Shown in pieces: positions 33,455-45,082 of a stretch of DNA of 64,000 bases (within the stretch, counting starts at the first letter, position 1; each line of letters opens with the position of its first letter). Below the pieces are notes generated by a model. That model had not been told where the DNA came from. It was given only the letters and a program-made list of their open reading frames with translations, and did no database searches. A program made the translations under genes and the position numbers. This DNA comes from Meconema thalassinum (lineage: Eukaryota; Arthropoda; Insecta; Orthoptera; Tettigoniidae). The stretch lies in assembly GCA_946902985.2 (NCBI GenBank), contig OX336397.1, positions 190,282,813 to 190,346,812 of the forward strand, in the 5' to 3' direction.

Positions 33455-33655
33455 ATTTTGTAAGTTATGTCAACCTAAATTGCATTTTGTAAGTGTTCTC
33501 AACCAAAATTGCATTTTGTAAGTTTTCTCAATATAAATTGCATTTTGTAAGTGTTCTCAATATAAATTGCATTTTGTAAGCATTTTGAATCTAAATTGCA
33601 TTTTGTAAGTACTTGGAATCTAACTTGACTCTTTGAGAGTATTTTGAATAAGAGG
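33455..33655. repeat. 29-bp minisatellite, part 1
   Basis: gcattttg recurs at 33482, 33511, 33540, 33569 and 33598, exactly every 29 bp. Unit is close to attgcattttgtaagtgtt plus caatataa. Array resumes after a SINE at about 34150. Confidence 0.92.
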
Positions 33656-34140
33656 CTTCGGTGGCGTAGTAGGTAGCATGCTCAGCTTCTATGCCCAAGG
33701 TTGCGGGTTCAAATCCGGCCGAAACTGTCGGATTCGTTGAGAGCGTTAAAAATCCCTCAGTAGCCTATGCCTTCCTTCGGAAGGGAAGTAAAGCCGGCGG
33801 TCCCATGTCATAGATTGATGGCATGATAAAGAACCTTCCACTAATTACACCTGTGTGAAGCTAAATTATAGGTTATCTTTGACTAACGCTCTTTGGTTCC
33901 AACGTTCGTTGCAAGGAGCTGACTGCAGTGGCATCTAGTAACAAAGTGCAGAACTAGTTGGTCGTTGACAGTGTCGTTTGGTAGCAAAAGTTGGAATTAC
34001 TTGAAAATCGAATGTATGCAGTTCTTACTTGAATTAAAAACAGATAACACACACACTAATACAGCCATCCCAATTAACACCGGTTATCAGAAAGATTCTA
34101 CATACACCCGAAGTACACGGGGCTACATGACCGCGTTGTA
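33656..34140 (+). repeat. tRNA-headed SINE within the 29-bp array
   Basis: A-box-like ggtggcgtagtaggtagcat, B-box-like gcgggttcaaatccgg, then the body motif ccttccttcggaagggaagt and a 3' part with cacacactaatacagccat and aacaccggttatcag. The 3' part is shared with the SINEs at 19.1 and 52.4 kb. The flanks on both sides carry agtattttgaa, which is also part of the array, so a TSD cannot be separated from array phase. Confidence 0.75.
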
Positions 34141-34149
34141 GCAGCCCAT

Positions 34150-34700
34150 ATACTGAGTAACCAACCAGTATTTTGAAACTCAATTCCATTTTTTGCGTAT
34201 TTTTACTCGACATTCCATTTTGTAGGTCTTTTTCCGTCTAAACTTACTTTTTGTGAGCATTTTCAATGTAAATTGCATTATGTTAGCATTTTCGATCTTG
34301 CATTTTGTAAGTATTTTCAATCTACATTGCATTTTGTAAGTATTTTGCATCGCGGGCGCCGACATTTTGTGATTGTTTTGAATTTCAATTGCATTTTGTA
34401 AGTCTTTTCAACCTCAATCGCTTTTTGCGTGTATTTTCAATCTTGGGTGGCATTTTGAATCTAAATTGCATTTATAAGTATCTTCAACCTCAATCGCATT
34501 TTGTAAATATGGTCAATCTACATGGCATTTTGTATGTCTTTTGAATCTACATTGCATTTTGTGGGTATTTCAAATCTAACTTGCATTTTGTAAGTATTTT
34601 GAATCTAAGCTCCATTTTGTGCGTCTTTTCCATCTAAATTCCACTTTGTCAGTCTTTTTCTTTGACTTTCCTTTTATGAGTGCTTTCAGTTACATTTCCT
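34150..34700. repeat. 29-bp minisatellite, part 2
   Basis: Continuation of the array with more diverged units (gcattttgtaagtattttc, ccattttgtgcgtctttt). Confidence 0.88.
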
Positions 34701-35088
34701 ACGTGTTTTCAGTTTACCTCGGTTTCCGTTATGGTTTCCATTTCATTGTCGTTTTCGCTATCTCCCAGACCATCAGGGGCCGATAACCTCGATGTTAGGC
34801 CCCATAAAACAACAATTATCATCATCAACCTCTATGAACTGATTTTCCTTTTCGCGTGACATTTTTGCACAAAGGAAGAGCTCACTTCAACCCAGCAGTG
34901 GTCGCACGGCGTATGACCCGTCATTTTATTTCGTAATTGCAGGAAATCCCGCAAGATCATTGAACTGAACTGATATCTACCTTTCAAGTAACTACATTCA
35001 TAATCAGCATAGTTAAGTATTTAAAAAAATCTCCTTGAACGTATTTTCTTCATAATTATTTTAAGAAGCTGTGTATTTGTTGTTAATT
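34701..35088. other. Spacer
   Basis: Contains a short ggggccgataacctcgatgt segment that resembles a common arthropod SINE 3' part (ggccccataaaacaacaa), but no gene. Confidence 0.4.
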
Positions 35089-35470
35089 CATCTAAGGGGC
35101 TTGAAACATGTTAGTTATCAGCCCCGTGTAGTTGGGTGTGTGATAACAATCGTGTTGACCAACTGAAAAGCATCAAACTTTCGTTTACTAAGGCAATACT
35201 GATAATGGCTTCAAACGATAACCGGTGTTAATTGTGATAAGTGTATTAGTGTGTGTTATTTTTATTCAGGTAAGGACTGCAGACGATCAATTTATAGTAG
35301 TTTCTACTTTTGCTACCAATTGCTACCGTCAACGACACATAACTGCAAACTTGGCTATTAGATGCCACCACAACCAGCACCTGGCAACGAACGTTGGGTC
35401 TTAATAGAGCGTTAATCAAAACTAACCTACAAATTTAGCTTGGCACAATTGTATTGATATGATAAACATA
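35089..35470 (-). repeat. Inverted copy of the SINE 3' part
   Basis: Reverse complement of much of 33880-34130: gataaccggtgttaattgtg, attagtgtgtgttat, gcaacgaacgttgg and gagcgttaatcaaa align with the forward copy. It forms the second arm of the inverted structure. Confidence 0.7.
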
Positions 35471-35499
35471 CATATAAACACTGCTCATCACGTGTGCAG

Positions 35500-35705
35500 G
35501 CTTCAGGCGGGCCTGGCGCCTCACCCCACTCATGTACCGGCTTTCCTGTTCTCTCTTCAGGTCAACCGGATGGACGATTGAGTTTTCGTTCGATCACCGG
35601 CCGCCTGTTCAGTCGGAACTGACAGGCCAGCCGGATCCCACTTTCGTTCCGGTCGCCGGTTTAGTGTGGACTGTTCAGGTATAACTAACAGTCTGGCCGA
35701 TACGT
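35500..35705. repeat. GC-rich palindromic block (arm 2)
   Basis: Reverse complement of the arm at 33240-33447, as described there. Ends with gatacgtttatggccacc, a GC-poor terminus that could be the end of a MITE-like element. Confidence 0.6.
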
Positions 35706-35814
35706 TTATGGCCACCTAATTTAAAATAATTATAATAATTTAATGCATATGTCTCAATGAGGCCTGTAAGATTTCTATCAATCTCTTCACACCGATCATC
35801 TATTATTTTTATTT

Positions 35815-36200
35815 TTACCAGCAGGCGTGGGTCAGTGGTAAATTGCAGTTCTTAAAACTAACTTAGACTTGGCTGCCGGTTCAAATTCGGTCATAACGCG
35901 CAAATCGTTTCAAGTCCATTATGCGTTCATATACCATCTCCGATTGCCATGAAACTCTGGTGAGTTGTTGTGTGCATTCCAGGAAAGGTTTCGGGCTAAG
36001 TAAATCCATTTTACAATAGGTAACGCACGAGTAGATTCAACAAATGAGAGACGGCACGCGAATCGTTTCAAGCCCCTTATGCGTTTCACCATTCATCCGA
36101 TTGCTATTAATGTTTAGTGAATTGTTGTGCACACTCCAGGAAAGGCATTTACAGTTGGTTGCGTGCGAGTAAACGTTTTCCGAATTAGAAAATCTATTTT
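35815..36200. repeat. tRNA-like head plus ~155-bp two-copy tandem
   Basis: gggtcagtggtaaattgcag and ccggttcaaattcgg look like A- and B-boxes. Two diverged units follow, starting gcaaatcgtttcaagtccat and gcgaatcgtttcaagcccct, each containing a gaaaggt/gaaaggc end and tgcgtt. A related phrase lies at 33070-33160 (gtccgattgcgatgaaat). Confidence 0.55.
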
Positions 36201-36204
36201 ACAA

Positions 36205-36410
36205 TTTTTATATTTTTTTCAACAAATGAACTTCGGTGAACATTTGTGCACGCCCCAATGTATTTGGTCTGTTTCTACGCAAGGACCGGGAACACCACAC
36301 GTCAGTCATCATAGGCTTTATCGTCATCCATGCGATCCACATTCCTCTCAATTTCACGTAGCTGGAGCCCGAGCAGTACGCCAACAACCCATTCTCTAGA
36401 TGCAACGAGT
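36205..36410 (-). repeat. Dispersed repeat, inverted relative to 50.8 kb
   Basis: The minus strand reads VKLRGMWIAWMTIKPMM...SNRPNTLGRAQMFTE-like in one frame and aligns with the plus strand at 50815-50942 with only a few changes. Whether it was ever coding is unknown; it may be part of a larger non-autonomous element. Confidence 0.6.
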
Positions 36411-36609
36411 ATCAGCCCAAGCCAGCAAAAATGTTTGAGGCAAGGAAGATGACAAAGGTACAAATCTGAATTACCTATATCAGCTTAAAATTTCACCTTG
36501 TTCGTTTAGTAATCGTCTCCTTTTTTCTTTAGCCTATTTTTATCGTTAAGGGCAAATGAGCTTGATGTTACGAAATTACAATTCAAACATTTATTTGTAT
36601 TCTATTTTT

Positions 36610-36891
36610 CTTTCTTTCATGGGCTGGCTGCGTGTTTGAGAGGTAAAGTTCTTGGCTGCTGTTTCCAATGTTGCAGGATTGATCCTGACGCAGCCAGTTT
36701 GTATTTGCGCAAATGCGAGGAACCGTGTCAGTAGATTTACTGGCACTTTAAAGATGTCCTTTGGGCCAACTTCCCGACAACCCGGCGTCTCAAAAAGCCG
36801 CAGTTGTTAAAAGGGACGTAAACCAATAACTTTAATAATATATTTCTTTCTGTCTTTGATTGGCGTTGCAACGTAAGCCGGGTATAGCTAG
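36610..36891 (+). repeat. SINE-like segment ending in a Helitron-type 3' end
   Basis: gggctggctgcgtgtttgag and gcaggattgatcctgacgca are head-like; the 3' part has ttaaaagggacgtaaacc. It runs into a degenerate Helitron terminus, gccgggtatagctag followed by T (CTAG at 36888-36891). The GC hairpin ahead of CTAG is partly eroded. Confidence 0.5.
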
Positions 36892-36997
36892 TATATCATT
36901 AATATATATGGGCTTTGTATACTAAAGACTAAAGATCATACACAGCATAGCCCAGAATTGCAACGCATGCCAGGTATAGCTAGTATATCAGTAATAT
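36892..36997. repeat. 92-bp tandem array, left part
   Basis: tatgggctttgtat recurs at 36910, 43598 and 43690; omitting Gypsy 1 and one TSD the period is 92 bp. Units contain gcccagaattgcaacgcatg and ggtatagctag, i.e. repeated Helitron-like ends. Confidence 0.8.
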
Positions 36998-37644
36998 TGT
37001 TACGGCTGTGAGTTTGTTCCGTCGCTCGCCGCATGAGTCACAACTGCCCCCGGGCTGGGCTGTGCTCTGCCTCAGTGTATTGCGTACGCCTTACGCAACA
37101 GGACTACTAGGATAAAGGGCTGGTCCAGAATATTCGTGACCCAGCCAGTGATGGAAACCTCGAGAAGCCGTGAACCCTGGATGGGTCTAGAAGCATTTAT
37201 TGAGTCACCGGCCTGCTATATAAGAGTGACCTGTCAAGCGGTGTGTGTGTGTGTTTTTCGAGCTAGTGCGAGTGCTCACCTTGAGCGACAGTTGTTGGCG
37301 ACGTGACTTGCGAAACCCCCAGTGAAGCTGATTCTCTTGACAGCGAGGGAGTGTGAAGCATGCAGGGGACTGCCTGTGTTTTGAGCGAGAGTGATTTCAC
37401 TGAGCGACAGGTCTCATTAGTGAAGGATTAACTGCATGACTAAGTGAAAGGGGCAAGAGCGCTCCATAAGGAAGAGACTTGAGGAAACTAGAGTAAGGTT
37501 CTAATTGCTTGTATTTGCTTTTGAGTGGTGTATCTTTCTGGCCGCAATAAAGTTAATTATTTCATTAAAGGAACAATCTGTGTTGTGCTTCAACCCACCG
37601 TAATCCAGTTAACAAAAGTGCCACTAGGGGGGTGGCACGTAACA
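36998..37644 (+). repeat. Gypsy 1 5' LTR (647 bp)
   Basis: Matches the 3' LTR with scattered substitutions but lacks a ~148-bp block present in that LTR (43206-43353). The join here reads gagcgacaggtctcatt. Confidence 0.93.
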
Positions 37645-37646
37645 AC

Positions 37647-37664
37647 TGGTGTCAGAAGTGGGAT
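37647..37664 (+). promoter_or_regulatory. Gypsy 1 primer-binding site
   Basis: tggtgtcagaagtgggat starts two bases after the 5' LTR. Its complement ends TGACACCA, suggesting a tRNA primer, perhaps Leu. Confidence 0.6.
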
Positions 37665-37751
37665 TACCAACTCAATCACAAGCACAACACCTGACGGTCC
37701 TGGTTTCAAAACACGAGCAGGTCATTTTTTTTTAAATTTTCCTGTGAGTGC

Positions 37752-39052
37752 ATGCCCTTTACAAGACAAACATCTAAAATGGAAGCGCAATTTGCAGCAT
37801 TGCTAGAAAAGTTATGTGGCATGGAAGCCAAGATGGAAGACGGCCAGAAGAAGATGGAGGACGGCGAGAAGAAGTTAGCCGAGAACCTAACTGCCAAACT
37901 AGAAGACGGCCAGAAGAACTTAGCCGAGGACCTAACTGCCAAACTAGAAGACGGCCAGAAGAAGATAGAACACGGTCAAAATAAGCTAGCGGAGGACCTG
38001 AAGAGGATAGAGGATGGCCAGAAGAAGATGGAAGACGGTCAGAATAAGTTGACACAGGACCTGAAGAAATTAGAACTGGGTCTACGTGAAGAAGTCACGG
38101 CAGTGGAAAAGAAGTTCGACGCCTTACAAGTGGAAGTTGCCGAGGTGCGCCAACGCCCGCTGATGGGGGTGGAGGAGAAATTCAACGCCTTACAAAAGGA
38201 GGTTGCCGAGCTGCGCCAGCGCCCACTGACGCTTTACAAAAGGAAATTGCTGAGCTGGGCCAACGCCCGCTGACGGGGATGGAAGCGAGATTCAACGCTC
38301 TACAAGAGGAAGTTGCCGAGCTGCGCCAACGCCCACCCACCGTTACACCGGGAATATCAGGAACGGGACATAGCAGAGTGACGCCCCCAACCTTCCACGG
38401 AAAGGTCCCGTGGAGCACCTACTTACGTCATTTCGAGGCAGCCTGTTCCATAAACAACTGGAACAGCACGGAAAAGGCTACAGCTCCCATTGTAGCGCTG
38501 AGAGGGGACGCCCTTAACGTCCTTCAGGCCATCCCGACTGGATCCCAGGACTACGCTTCACTAATCGCTAATATGGAGTCCCGATATGGAGATAGCCATC
38601 TTCAGCAGGCCTACCAGATGCAGCTCCGGACCCGGGTACAAAAGAACGCGGATACCCTGCAGGAGTTCGAGATGGACATCGCACGCCTCGTAAGGCTCGC
38701 CTATCCAACAGCGCCGGCCGACTTTCTGGAACAGATTGCGACGCAGACCTTCACCGACGGGCTACGGGACTCGGACACTCAACAGGCGCTGCGACTCGCG
38801 CGCAATAAGACCCTGGCAGATGCACTGAGCCACGCACTTGAGTTCGAGACGGCAAAACAGGCATCTAGAATGCACGCGTGGGTGCGTCAAGTGGACGTCG
38901 ACGAACCAGTAAAATCCAACGAGACCAAGCCCCTGGCCGATGAATTGATGGAGGCGCTAAGCCGTTTCTTCGATAGTCGCGGTGCCACCAGCAACGACAC
39001 CGCTGGAAAACAACCGGAGAGGCGGCCCGGAAGAGGACTACCGACCTGCTAG
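37752..39052 (+). pseudogene. gag: Gypsy 1 Gag
   Basis: Begins at ATG 37752. The N-terminal third is an unusual charged repeat, with the unit MEDGQKKLAED recurring many times at about 37820-38060, probably coiled coil. A frame change near 38260 is followed by 258 codons of capsid-like sequence (FHGKVPWSTYLRHFEAAC, then NMESRYGDS, then EQIATQTFTDGLRD). The frame ends with TAG at 39050-39052 in the middle of a nucleocapsid CCHC knuckle: Cys just before the stop, then CGKRGHLSKDC after it. Structural protein of the virus-like particle; inactive here. Confidence 0.85.
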
Positions 39053-39054
39053 AC

Positions 39055-42000
39055 CTGCGGTAAGAGAGGCCACCTGAGCAAGGACTGCGGTGATCGCCGC
39101 CGCCAAGGGTTTCCGTCGGGACAGTCAGTCGTAGGGAAACCACGCGGCCCAGAAAAGCAAGTATCAGCCAGCCTTGGGGGGCAAAGGTCGGCTTGTGACA
39201 GTCGTCAAGCCCCGGCGGTCCAACTTCGTGTGACGCAGTTACGGAGGGATAATAGCAGGCTGATGGTCGACGGAGTCGTCAACTGAGAGCGCTGGCACAT
39301 GCTAATCGACACGGGAGCATCGAAGACCATCATCAATCCAACCGTGATCCCGAAGTGGAGAGTGCAACCCACACAAAGGAACCTCCAGCTAATAATCGCG
39401 ACTGGAGAGACCGCACCGGTACATGGCGAAGCATCACTGGAGTTAGTCATTGGTCGGCGGACGGTGAAGCATCCAGTGCTCGTGGCTGATGTAGCAAACG
39501 AAGTGATCACCGGACTGGACATCCTGGACCAGAACAACATCATCTTGGACCTGAGTACCAACACTCTGCACTTCGGAGGAGGGGAACTTGCTTTGCAACC
39601 AGCACACGAGGCCGTCACCGCACGACGAGTAAGGCTGAGAGAGGACGTCATCGTTCCCGCCAGGACGGAGTTCAGCGCCGCCGTAATTGTCGACAGAACT
39701 GCTGAGGGAGTGGCGGCTGTCATCGAGCCAAAATATGAGGACATCCAGACAAAAGGATTGCTAGTTGCCAAGACTCTCATCAACACGACGTCTCGGCCGT
39801 ACGTCCGCCTGTCCAACCTGAACGACTACGATATTACGGTTCACCGGGACACCAAACTAGGAGTCTGTGAGCCCGTTACCTGAATTGCCCGCATCACAGA
39901 CACGACGGACGGACACCTGCAGACGGACAACCGAAGAAGACGCGCCCTGCCAGAAGAACTACAGACGCTGTACCAAGGATCCCAGGACCAATTAGACGAG
40001 GAACAATCACGCCAACTTCGGGACCTGCTATACGAATTCCAGGATGTCTTCTCCGTGGGGAGCAAAGACTTCGGCAGGACAAGCTTGGTCCAGCACAGAA
40101 TCGACGTTGGGGACAGCGCACCGATTAGGGACCCATTTCGACGTGTCCCGCTCGCCAAGCAAGCCGACGTCGACCAGATGGTAGAAGAGATGAAGGAGCA
40201 AGGAGTGATCTAGTCATCACATAGTCCTTGGAGTTCTCCGGTCGTGCTAGTGAAGAAGAAGGACGGTTCCACCTGGTTCTGCGTGGATTACAGGCGGGTG
40301 AATGACGTCACGAAGAAGGACAGCTACCCTCTACCCCGGATCGACGACACCCTGGACACCATATCAGGGTCAAGATGGTTCTCCGCCTTGGATTTGAAGA
40401 GTGGCTACTGACAGGTGGAGGTCCACCCTAAGGACCGCGAGAAAACTGCGTTCTTTGTGGGCAGCGGGCTCTGGCAGTTCACCGTCATGCCATTAGGTCT
40501 GTGCAATGCCCCTGCCACCTTCGAAAGGCTAATGGAGTCCATTCTGAGGGGACTACACTGGAAGACCTGCCTGGTCTACCTAGACGACGTCATCGTTCTG
40601 GGAAGAAGCTTCGAGGAGCACTACAGCAACCTGAAGGAGATGTTGATGAAGCTACGGGCTGCCCAGCTGAAGTTGAGCCCCAAGAAGTGTCAGCTCTTCC
40701 AGAAGCTGGCCCAGTACCTTGGGCATATCGTCTCCGAGGAAGGGGTGTGCACCGACCCATAGAAGACCGCAGCTGTGAGGGAGTGTTCAGTTCCGAAGGA
40801 CAAGTTCCAACTACGAAGCTTCCTGGAACTCTGCACTTATTACCGTCGCTTCGTGAGAGGATTCGCCGACATCGCCAAACCACTGCATCGACTGACTGAG
40901 AAGGACCAACTCTTCACGTGGACAGCAGAATGCCACAGTGCCTTCGAACAACTCAAGCAGGCTCTGGGCACCGCACCTATTCTGGCCTACCCCAGACCTG
41001 GAACAAGGTTCATCGTCGATACCGATGCCAGCGACTTTGGTATAGAGGGAATCCTGTCGCAAATAGTGGACGGCGAGGAGAGAGTAGTGGCCTACTTCAG
41101 CAAAGCCTTGTCAAAGCCAGAGAGGAAACAGGAAGGAACTGCTCGCCATCGTGAAGACCATCGAACACTTCCACAAGTACCTGTACGGGCAAGAATTTCT
41201 CATCAGGACCGACCATGCATCCCTGTGGTGGCTCCTGAATTTCAAACAGCCCGAGGGTCAACTCGCGCGGTGGATAGAGAGGCTTCAACAGTACAACTTT
41301 GAGATCCAGCACAGGAAAGGCCAACTGCATTCTAACGCCGACGCCCTGTCACGAAGACCGTGCCCCGAAGACTGCACCTCCTGTACCAGAAGAGAGGAGA
41401 ACACCAGGATGCAGTGCCGAAGGACTACCGTGGATCTTTATGGGAGCTGGAGCCGCGAATCTTTCACGCGGGCACAAGCAGAAGATGATGACCTGGGACA
41501 GATAGCCGAATGGAAGAGGGCCTGTGTCCCCAGACCCGGGTGGAACATTGTGAGTGACTACAGCCCAAAGTTTAAATCCTACTGGGCACAGTGGGACTCG
41601 CTGATTGTAAGGGATGGCCTCATCTGCCGTACCTGGGAGAGCACCGACGGAAAGACATCTCGGGAATAAGTCGTCGTTCCAAAGGCCATGACGGAGGAAG
41701 TCCTGAAGGAAGTCCATGGAGGATCATCTGGTGGACACCTAGGGATAAAGAAGACCTTGGAGAAGCTGAGAGAGCGGTTTTACTGGATCGGATGCCAAAC
41801 AGACGTGGAGAGCCACTGCGCGAGGTGCCACGATTGCGCAGCCAGCAAGGGCCCAGGACGAAGACGACGGGGTCCACTGAAGACCTACAACGTGGGAGGC
41901 CCCATGGAGAGAGTGGCCATCGATGTTGCTGGGCCATTCCCGTTGAGCGAGGCAGGGAACCGCTACATATTGGTCGTCAGCGACTATTTCACCAAATGGC

Positions 42001-42758
42001 CGGAGGCGTATGCGCTCCCTAACCAAGAAGCCGCGACGATCGCAGAGACTCTGGTGAAGGAATTCGTCAGCCGGTACGGAGTACCCCTGAAGCTGCACTC
42101 CGACCAAGGGAGGAACTTCGAGTCACAGGTGTTCCAGAACCTATGCCAGCTGCTGGGAATTCGGAAGACAAGGACGACGCCGCTACACCCTCAGTCCGAC
42201 GGGATGGTAGAGACATTCAATCGCACCATCGAGAACCATCCCCAAATAGTCGTCAGCGAGCACCAGAGGGATTGGGACAAACATCTTCCACTATTTCTCC
42301 TGGCCTACCGCGCCGCAGTGCATGAAGCCACCGGGTGCACACCAGCCCGGGCCATGTTTGGGACGGATCTCCGTCTACCTGTCGATCTTGCCTTCGGCCG
42401 ACCTGGGAATGATCCGATCCCGGTAAGCCAGTATTGTCAAGAACTGGTCGACCAACTGGAGGACATGCACACGTTCGCGAGGAGGAAACTGCAGATCGAG
42501 ACCGACCGAATGAAGACCCGATACGACCAACGGACGGATGCCGGCGGATTCCACGAGGACGACCTGGTCTGGCTCTTCAACCCATTACGGAAGAAAGGCC
42601 TGTCACCCAAACTGCAGAAGTCCTGGGAAGGCCCATACCGAGTCGTGAAACGGATCAACGATGTCGTCTACAGGATCCAGCGGAGCCCGAGGGCGAAGAT
42701 GAAGATCGTGCATCGAGATCGCCTGGCAGCCTACGGAGGGACACAGACGGACCAATGA
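39055..42758 (+). pseudogene. pol: Gypsy 1 Pol (protease, RT, RNase H, integrase)
   Basis: The aspartic protease active site LIDTGASKTI is at about 39300. RT begins near 40230 (SSPVVLVKKKDGS) with the catalytic YLDD (40578-40590). RNase H has VDTDASDFG near 41015, then integrase: an HHCC zinc region (GHLGIKKTLEKL ... CARCHDC), the core with AIDVAGPF, SDQGRNF and VETFNRTIE, and the C-terminal LNPLRKKGLSPKL-like segment. Breaks seen: TAA/TAG/TGA at about 39284, 40210, 40408 and 40760, a frameshift near 41135 and a TAA at 41667-41669. The last piece (41688-42758, 356 codons) is open and contains the whole integrase. Confidence 0.9.
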
Positions 42759-42781
42759 TTCTTCGGGACGATCAGCCTTTT

Positions 42782-42794
42782 AGGAAGGGGGTGG
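42782..42794 (+). promoter_or_regulatory. Gypsy 1 polypurine tract
   Basis: aggaagggggtgg abuts the 3' LTR, the expected plus-strand priming site. Confidence 0.8.
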
Positions 42795-43589
42795 TGTTAC
42801 GGCTGTGAGTTTGTTTCGTCGCTCGCCGCATGAGTCACAACTGCCCCCGGGCTGGGCTGTGCTCTGCCTCAGTGTATTGCGTACGCCTTACGCAACAGGG
42901 CTACTAGGACAAAGGGATGGTCCAGAATATTCGTGACCCAGCCAGTGATGGAAACCTCGAGAAGCCGTGAACCCTGGATGGGTCTAGAAGCATTTATTGA
43001 GTCACCGGCCTGCTATATACGAGCGACCTGTCAAGCGATGTGTGTGTGTGTTTTTCGAGCTAGTGCGAGCGCTTACCTTGAGCGACAGTTGTTGGTGACG
43101 TGACTTGCGAAACCCCCAGTGAAGCTGATTCTCTTGACAGCGAGGGAGTGAAAAGCATGCAGGGGACTGCCTGTGTCTTGAGCGAGTGTGATTTCACTGA
43201 GCGACAGAGGTATTGTGGCGAAGTGCCGTGCGAGTTACGAAATCCAGTGACATTGTTTCCTAGCTTGTGGACAGTGAAGCAGCGTGTAGCAGGTTATCGT
43301 AATTACTGTAGTTTGTGTACATAAGGAAGAGGTGCAGGTATTCCTAGGACACGGGTCTCATTAGTGGAAGATTAACTGCATGACTAAGTGAAAGGGGCAA
43401 GAGCGCTCCATAAGGAAGAGACTTGAGGAAACTGGAGTAAGGTTCTAATTGCTTGTATTTGCTGTTGAGTGGTGTATCTTTCTGGCCGCAATAAAGTTAA
43501 TTATTTCTTTAAAGGAACAATCTGTGTTGTGCTTCAACCCACCGTAATCCAGTTCACAAAAGTGCCACTAGGGGGGGTGGCACGTAACA
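42795..43589 (+). repeat. Gypsy 1 3' LTR (795 bp)
   Basis: Longer than its partner by a ~148-bp block starting aggtattgtggcgaag and ending cctaggacacg (about 43206-43353). Confidence 0.93.
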
Positions 43590-43593
43590 ATAT

Positions 43594-44160
43594 ATATGGG
43601 CTTTGTATGTTAAAGGCTAAAGATCATACCCAGCATAACCCAGAATTTAAACGCATGCCGCGTATAGCTAGAATATCATAAATGTATATGGGGTTTGTAT
43701 GCCAAAGGCTAAAGACCCCTTCATAGCCCAGATGGTTGCTGAGCATCCAATTGTAACATCAAAATCAATAACTCAGGACACAATTGCGCAATTAACACGA
43801 TATATTTTACGAAGGGCAAAACATTTAACATTTTCTCTTGTATTTGTCACAAGACAATCACTCTGCATGTAGCACGCAGACACCATCTTGAATATATCAG
43901 ATATTAATATCAGCAATGCATTGCAGTTACAATGACGAAACGCAGCAAATATTCAGTCTCACAAAGAAGGCTCTCTCTGCAGAATGCGTAAGATAATCGA
44001 TTCCATATATCTAAGATGGTGAATGGGCGTAGTTTTCTAATGAACCAATCAATTCTTCTCGGTGCAAAAGAGAAATTACAACGAAACTTAGCAACTCTTG
44101 ACGTTAATCACAAATGATGTATACGAGTCAAAGAGGGGAAATAGGCTATTTAGCGACCAT
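43594..44160. repeat. 92-bp array remainder and dispersed repeat shared with 50.5 kb
   Basis: The first ~100 bp complete the 92-bp array. From about 43700 the sequence (cccagatggt, aacatcaaaatcaataactca, tgcatgtagcacgcag, ccatcttgaatatatcag) repeats at about 50505-50700 in the same orientation with modest divergence. Confidence 0.75.
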
Positions 44161-44410
44161 GAATACCTCACCTGAGTGAGAGATATAACCTACTGTACTC
44201 GGGGAACATCCTGAAAGAGCTTGGCATCACCGAGGATGGACTTGAGAAGGTCTGCTCTGGCATATTGAGAGCTTCAATCCACATTCGTATGGTGTATCGT
44301 AATGTACTGTAGAGCAAACAATGTACCTATATATTATTCTGGATCTATATGGTCTCCCGGAATGCCGAGCGGGTGTCCTTTTGGACATATTTAGTTATGT
44401 ATTTATCTAT

Positions 44411-44620
44411 CTATTTAATATGTAGACAATTGACTGTGGTGTTCCTTAGTACAGCACGATAGGATCTCAGAGCGTAGTCCTGAATGATATGCCTCATTGT
44501 TTGCCTGGCAGCGCTACAGTGGCAATAAGATGGTATTCCTTGCGCATGGAAGAGAAGATCACCCATCTCCCACTTGGTGGTCAATTCTAGCTGAATTTCA
44601 TTTGAAGCAAGGCATTTCAC
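44411..44620 (-). pseudogene. Jockey/CR1-type LINE C-terminal fragment
   Basis: A 69-codon minus-strand frame with HAQGIPSYCHC, QTMRHIIQ and LRSYRAVL. In non-LTR retrotransposons of arthropods a CxCG...QTxxHII..C block marks the RT C-terminus; here a Tyr replaces the usual last Cys. No RT core remains. Confidence 0.55.
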
Positions 44621-45082
44621 AACACTCTAAAGGCTATTCATATACCTATGTCTCAAGAATGTAGAAGATAGTCGCTACTATATTCTCTGTCCAACAGATG
44701 GGTGGATGCTTTGAATAAAGCCTACGGGTATGTAGATGATGAAGATAATTAGGAGGGAGATGATGTGGATACCAGTACAGGAACAGCCGCAAATCAGCCA
44801 AGTCCACAAAACCGCAGTGTTAACTCAGTTACAGTTCAGCCTTTAAACTAAGCAACCAACTACAAAAGCTTACCAAGTAGATAAGATATTTTAAAAGTAT
44901 CGGTTACTAAGAAAACAGTCGTAGAACGCTATCACTTGAATTGTTCGCATCGATACAAGTTAACGAATAAACGGTCACAATACTTACAATAATAAATGTT
45001 GGCACTCAAGATATCTTCTTAGTTATTATTTTATCACCATTTAAACCTGCATGTAAATGTTACACCCACCGAATCCGTATAG

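Larger units (their letters stand above)
36998..43589 (+). mobile_element. Ty3/Gypsy LTR retrotransposon 1 (decayed, complete)
   Basis: LTRs begin TGTTACGG and end GTAACA (36998-37644 and 42795-43589). A 4-bp ATAT duplication lies immediately outside (36994-36997 and 43590-43593). Primer-binding site, gag, protease, RT, RNase H, integrase and polypurine tract are all present in order, but the genes carry stops and frameshifts. Domain order PR-RT-RH-INT defines Ty3/Gypsy. Confidence 0.95.

Noticed and set aside
39205..39816. 203-codon minus-strand frame
   Set aside because: Antisense shadow of the Gypsy 1 protease region; other antisense frames across 38.8-42.8 kb were dropped for the same reason.
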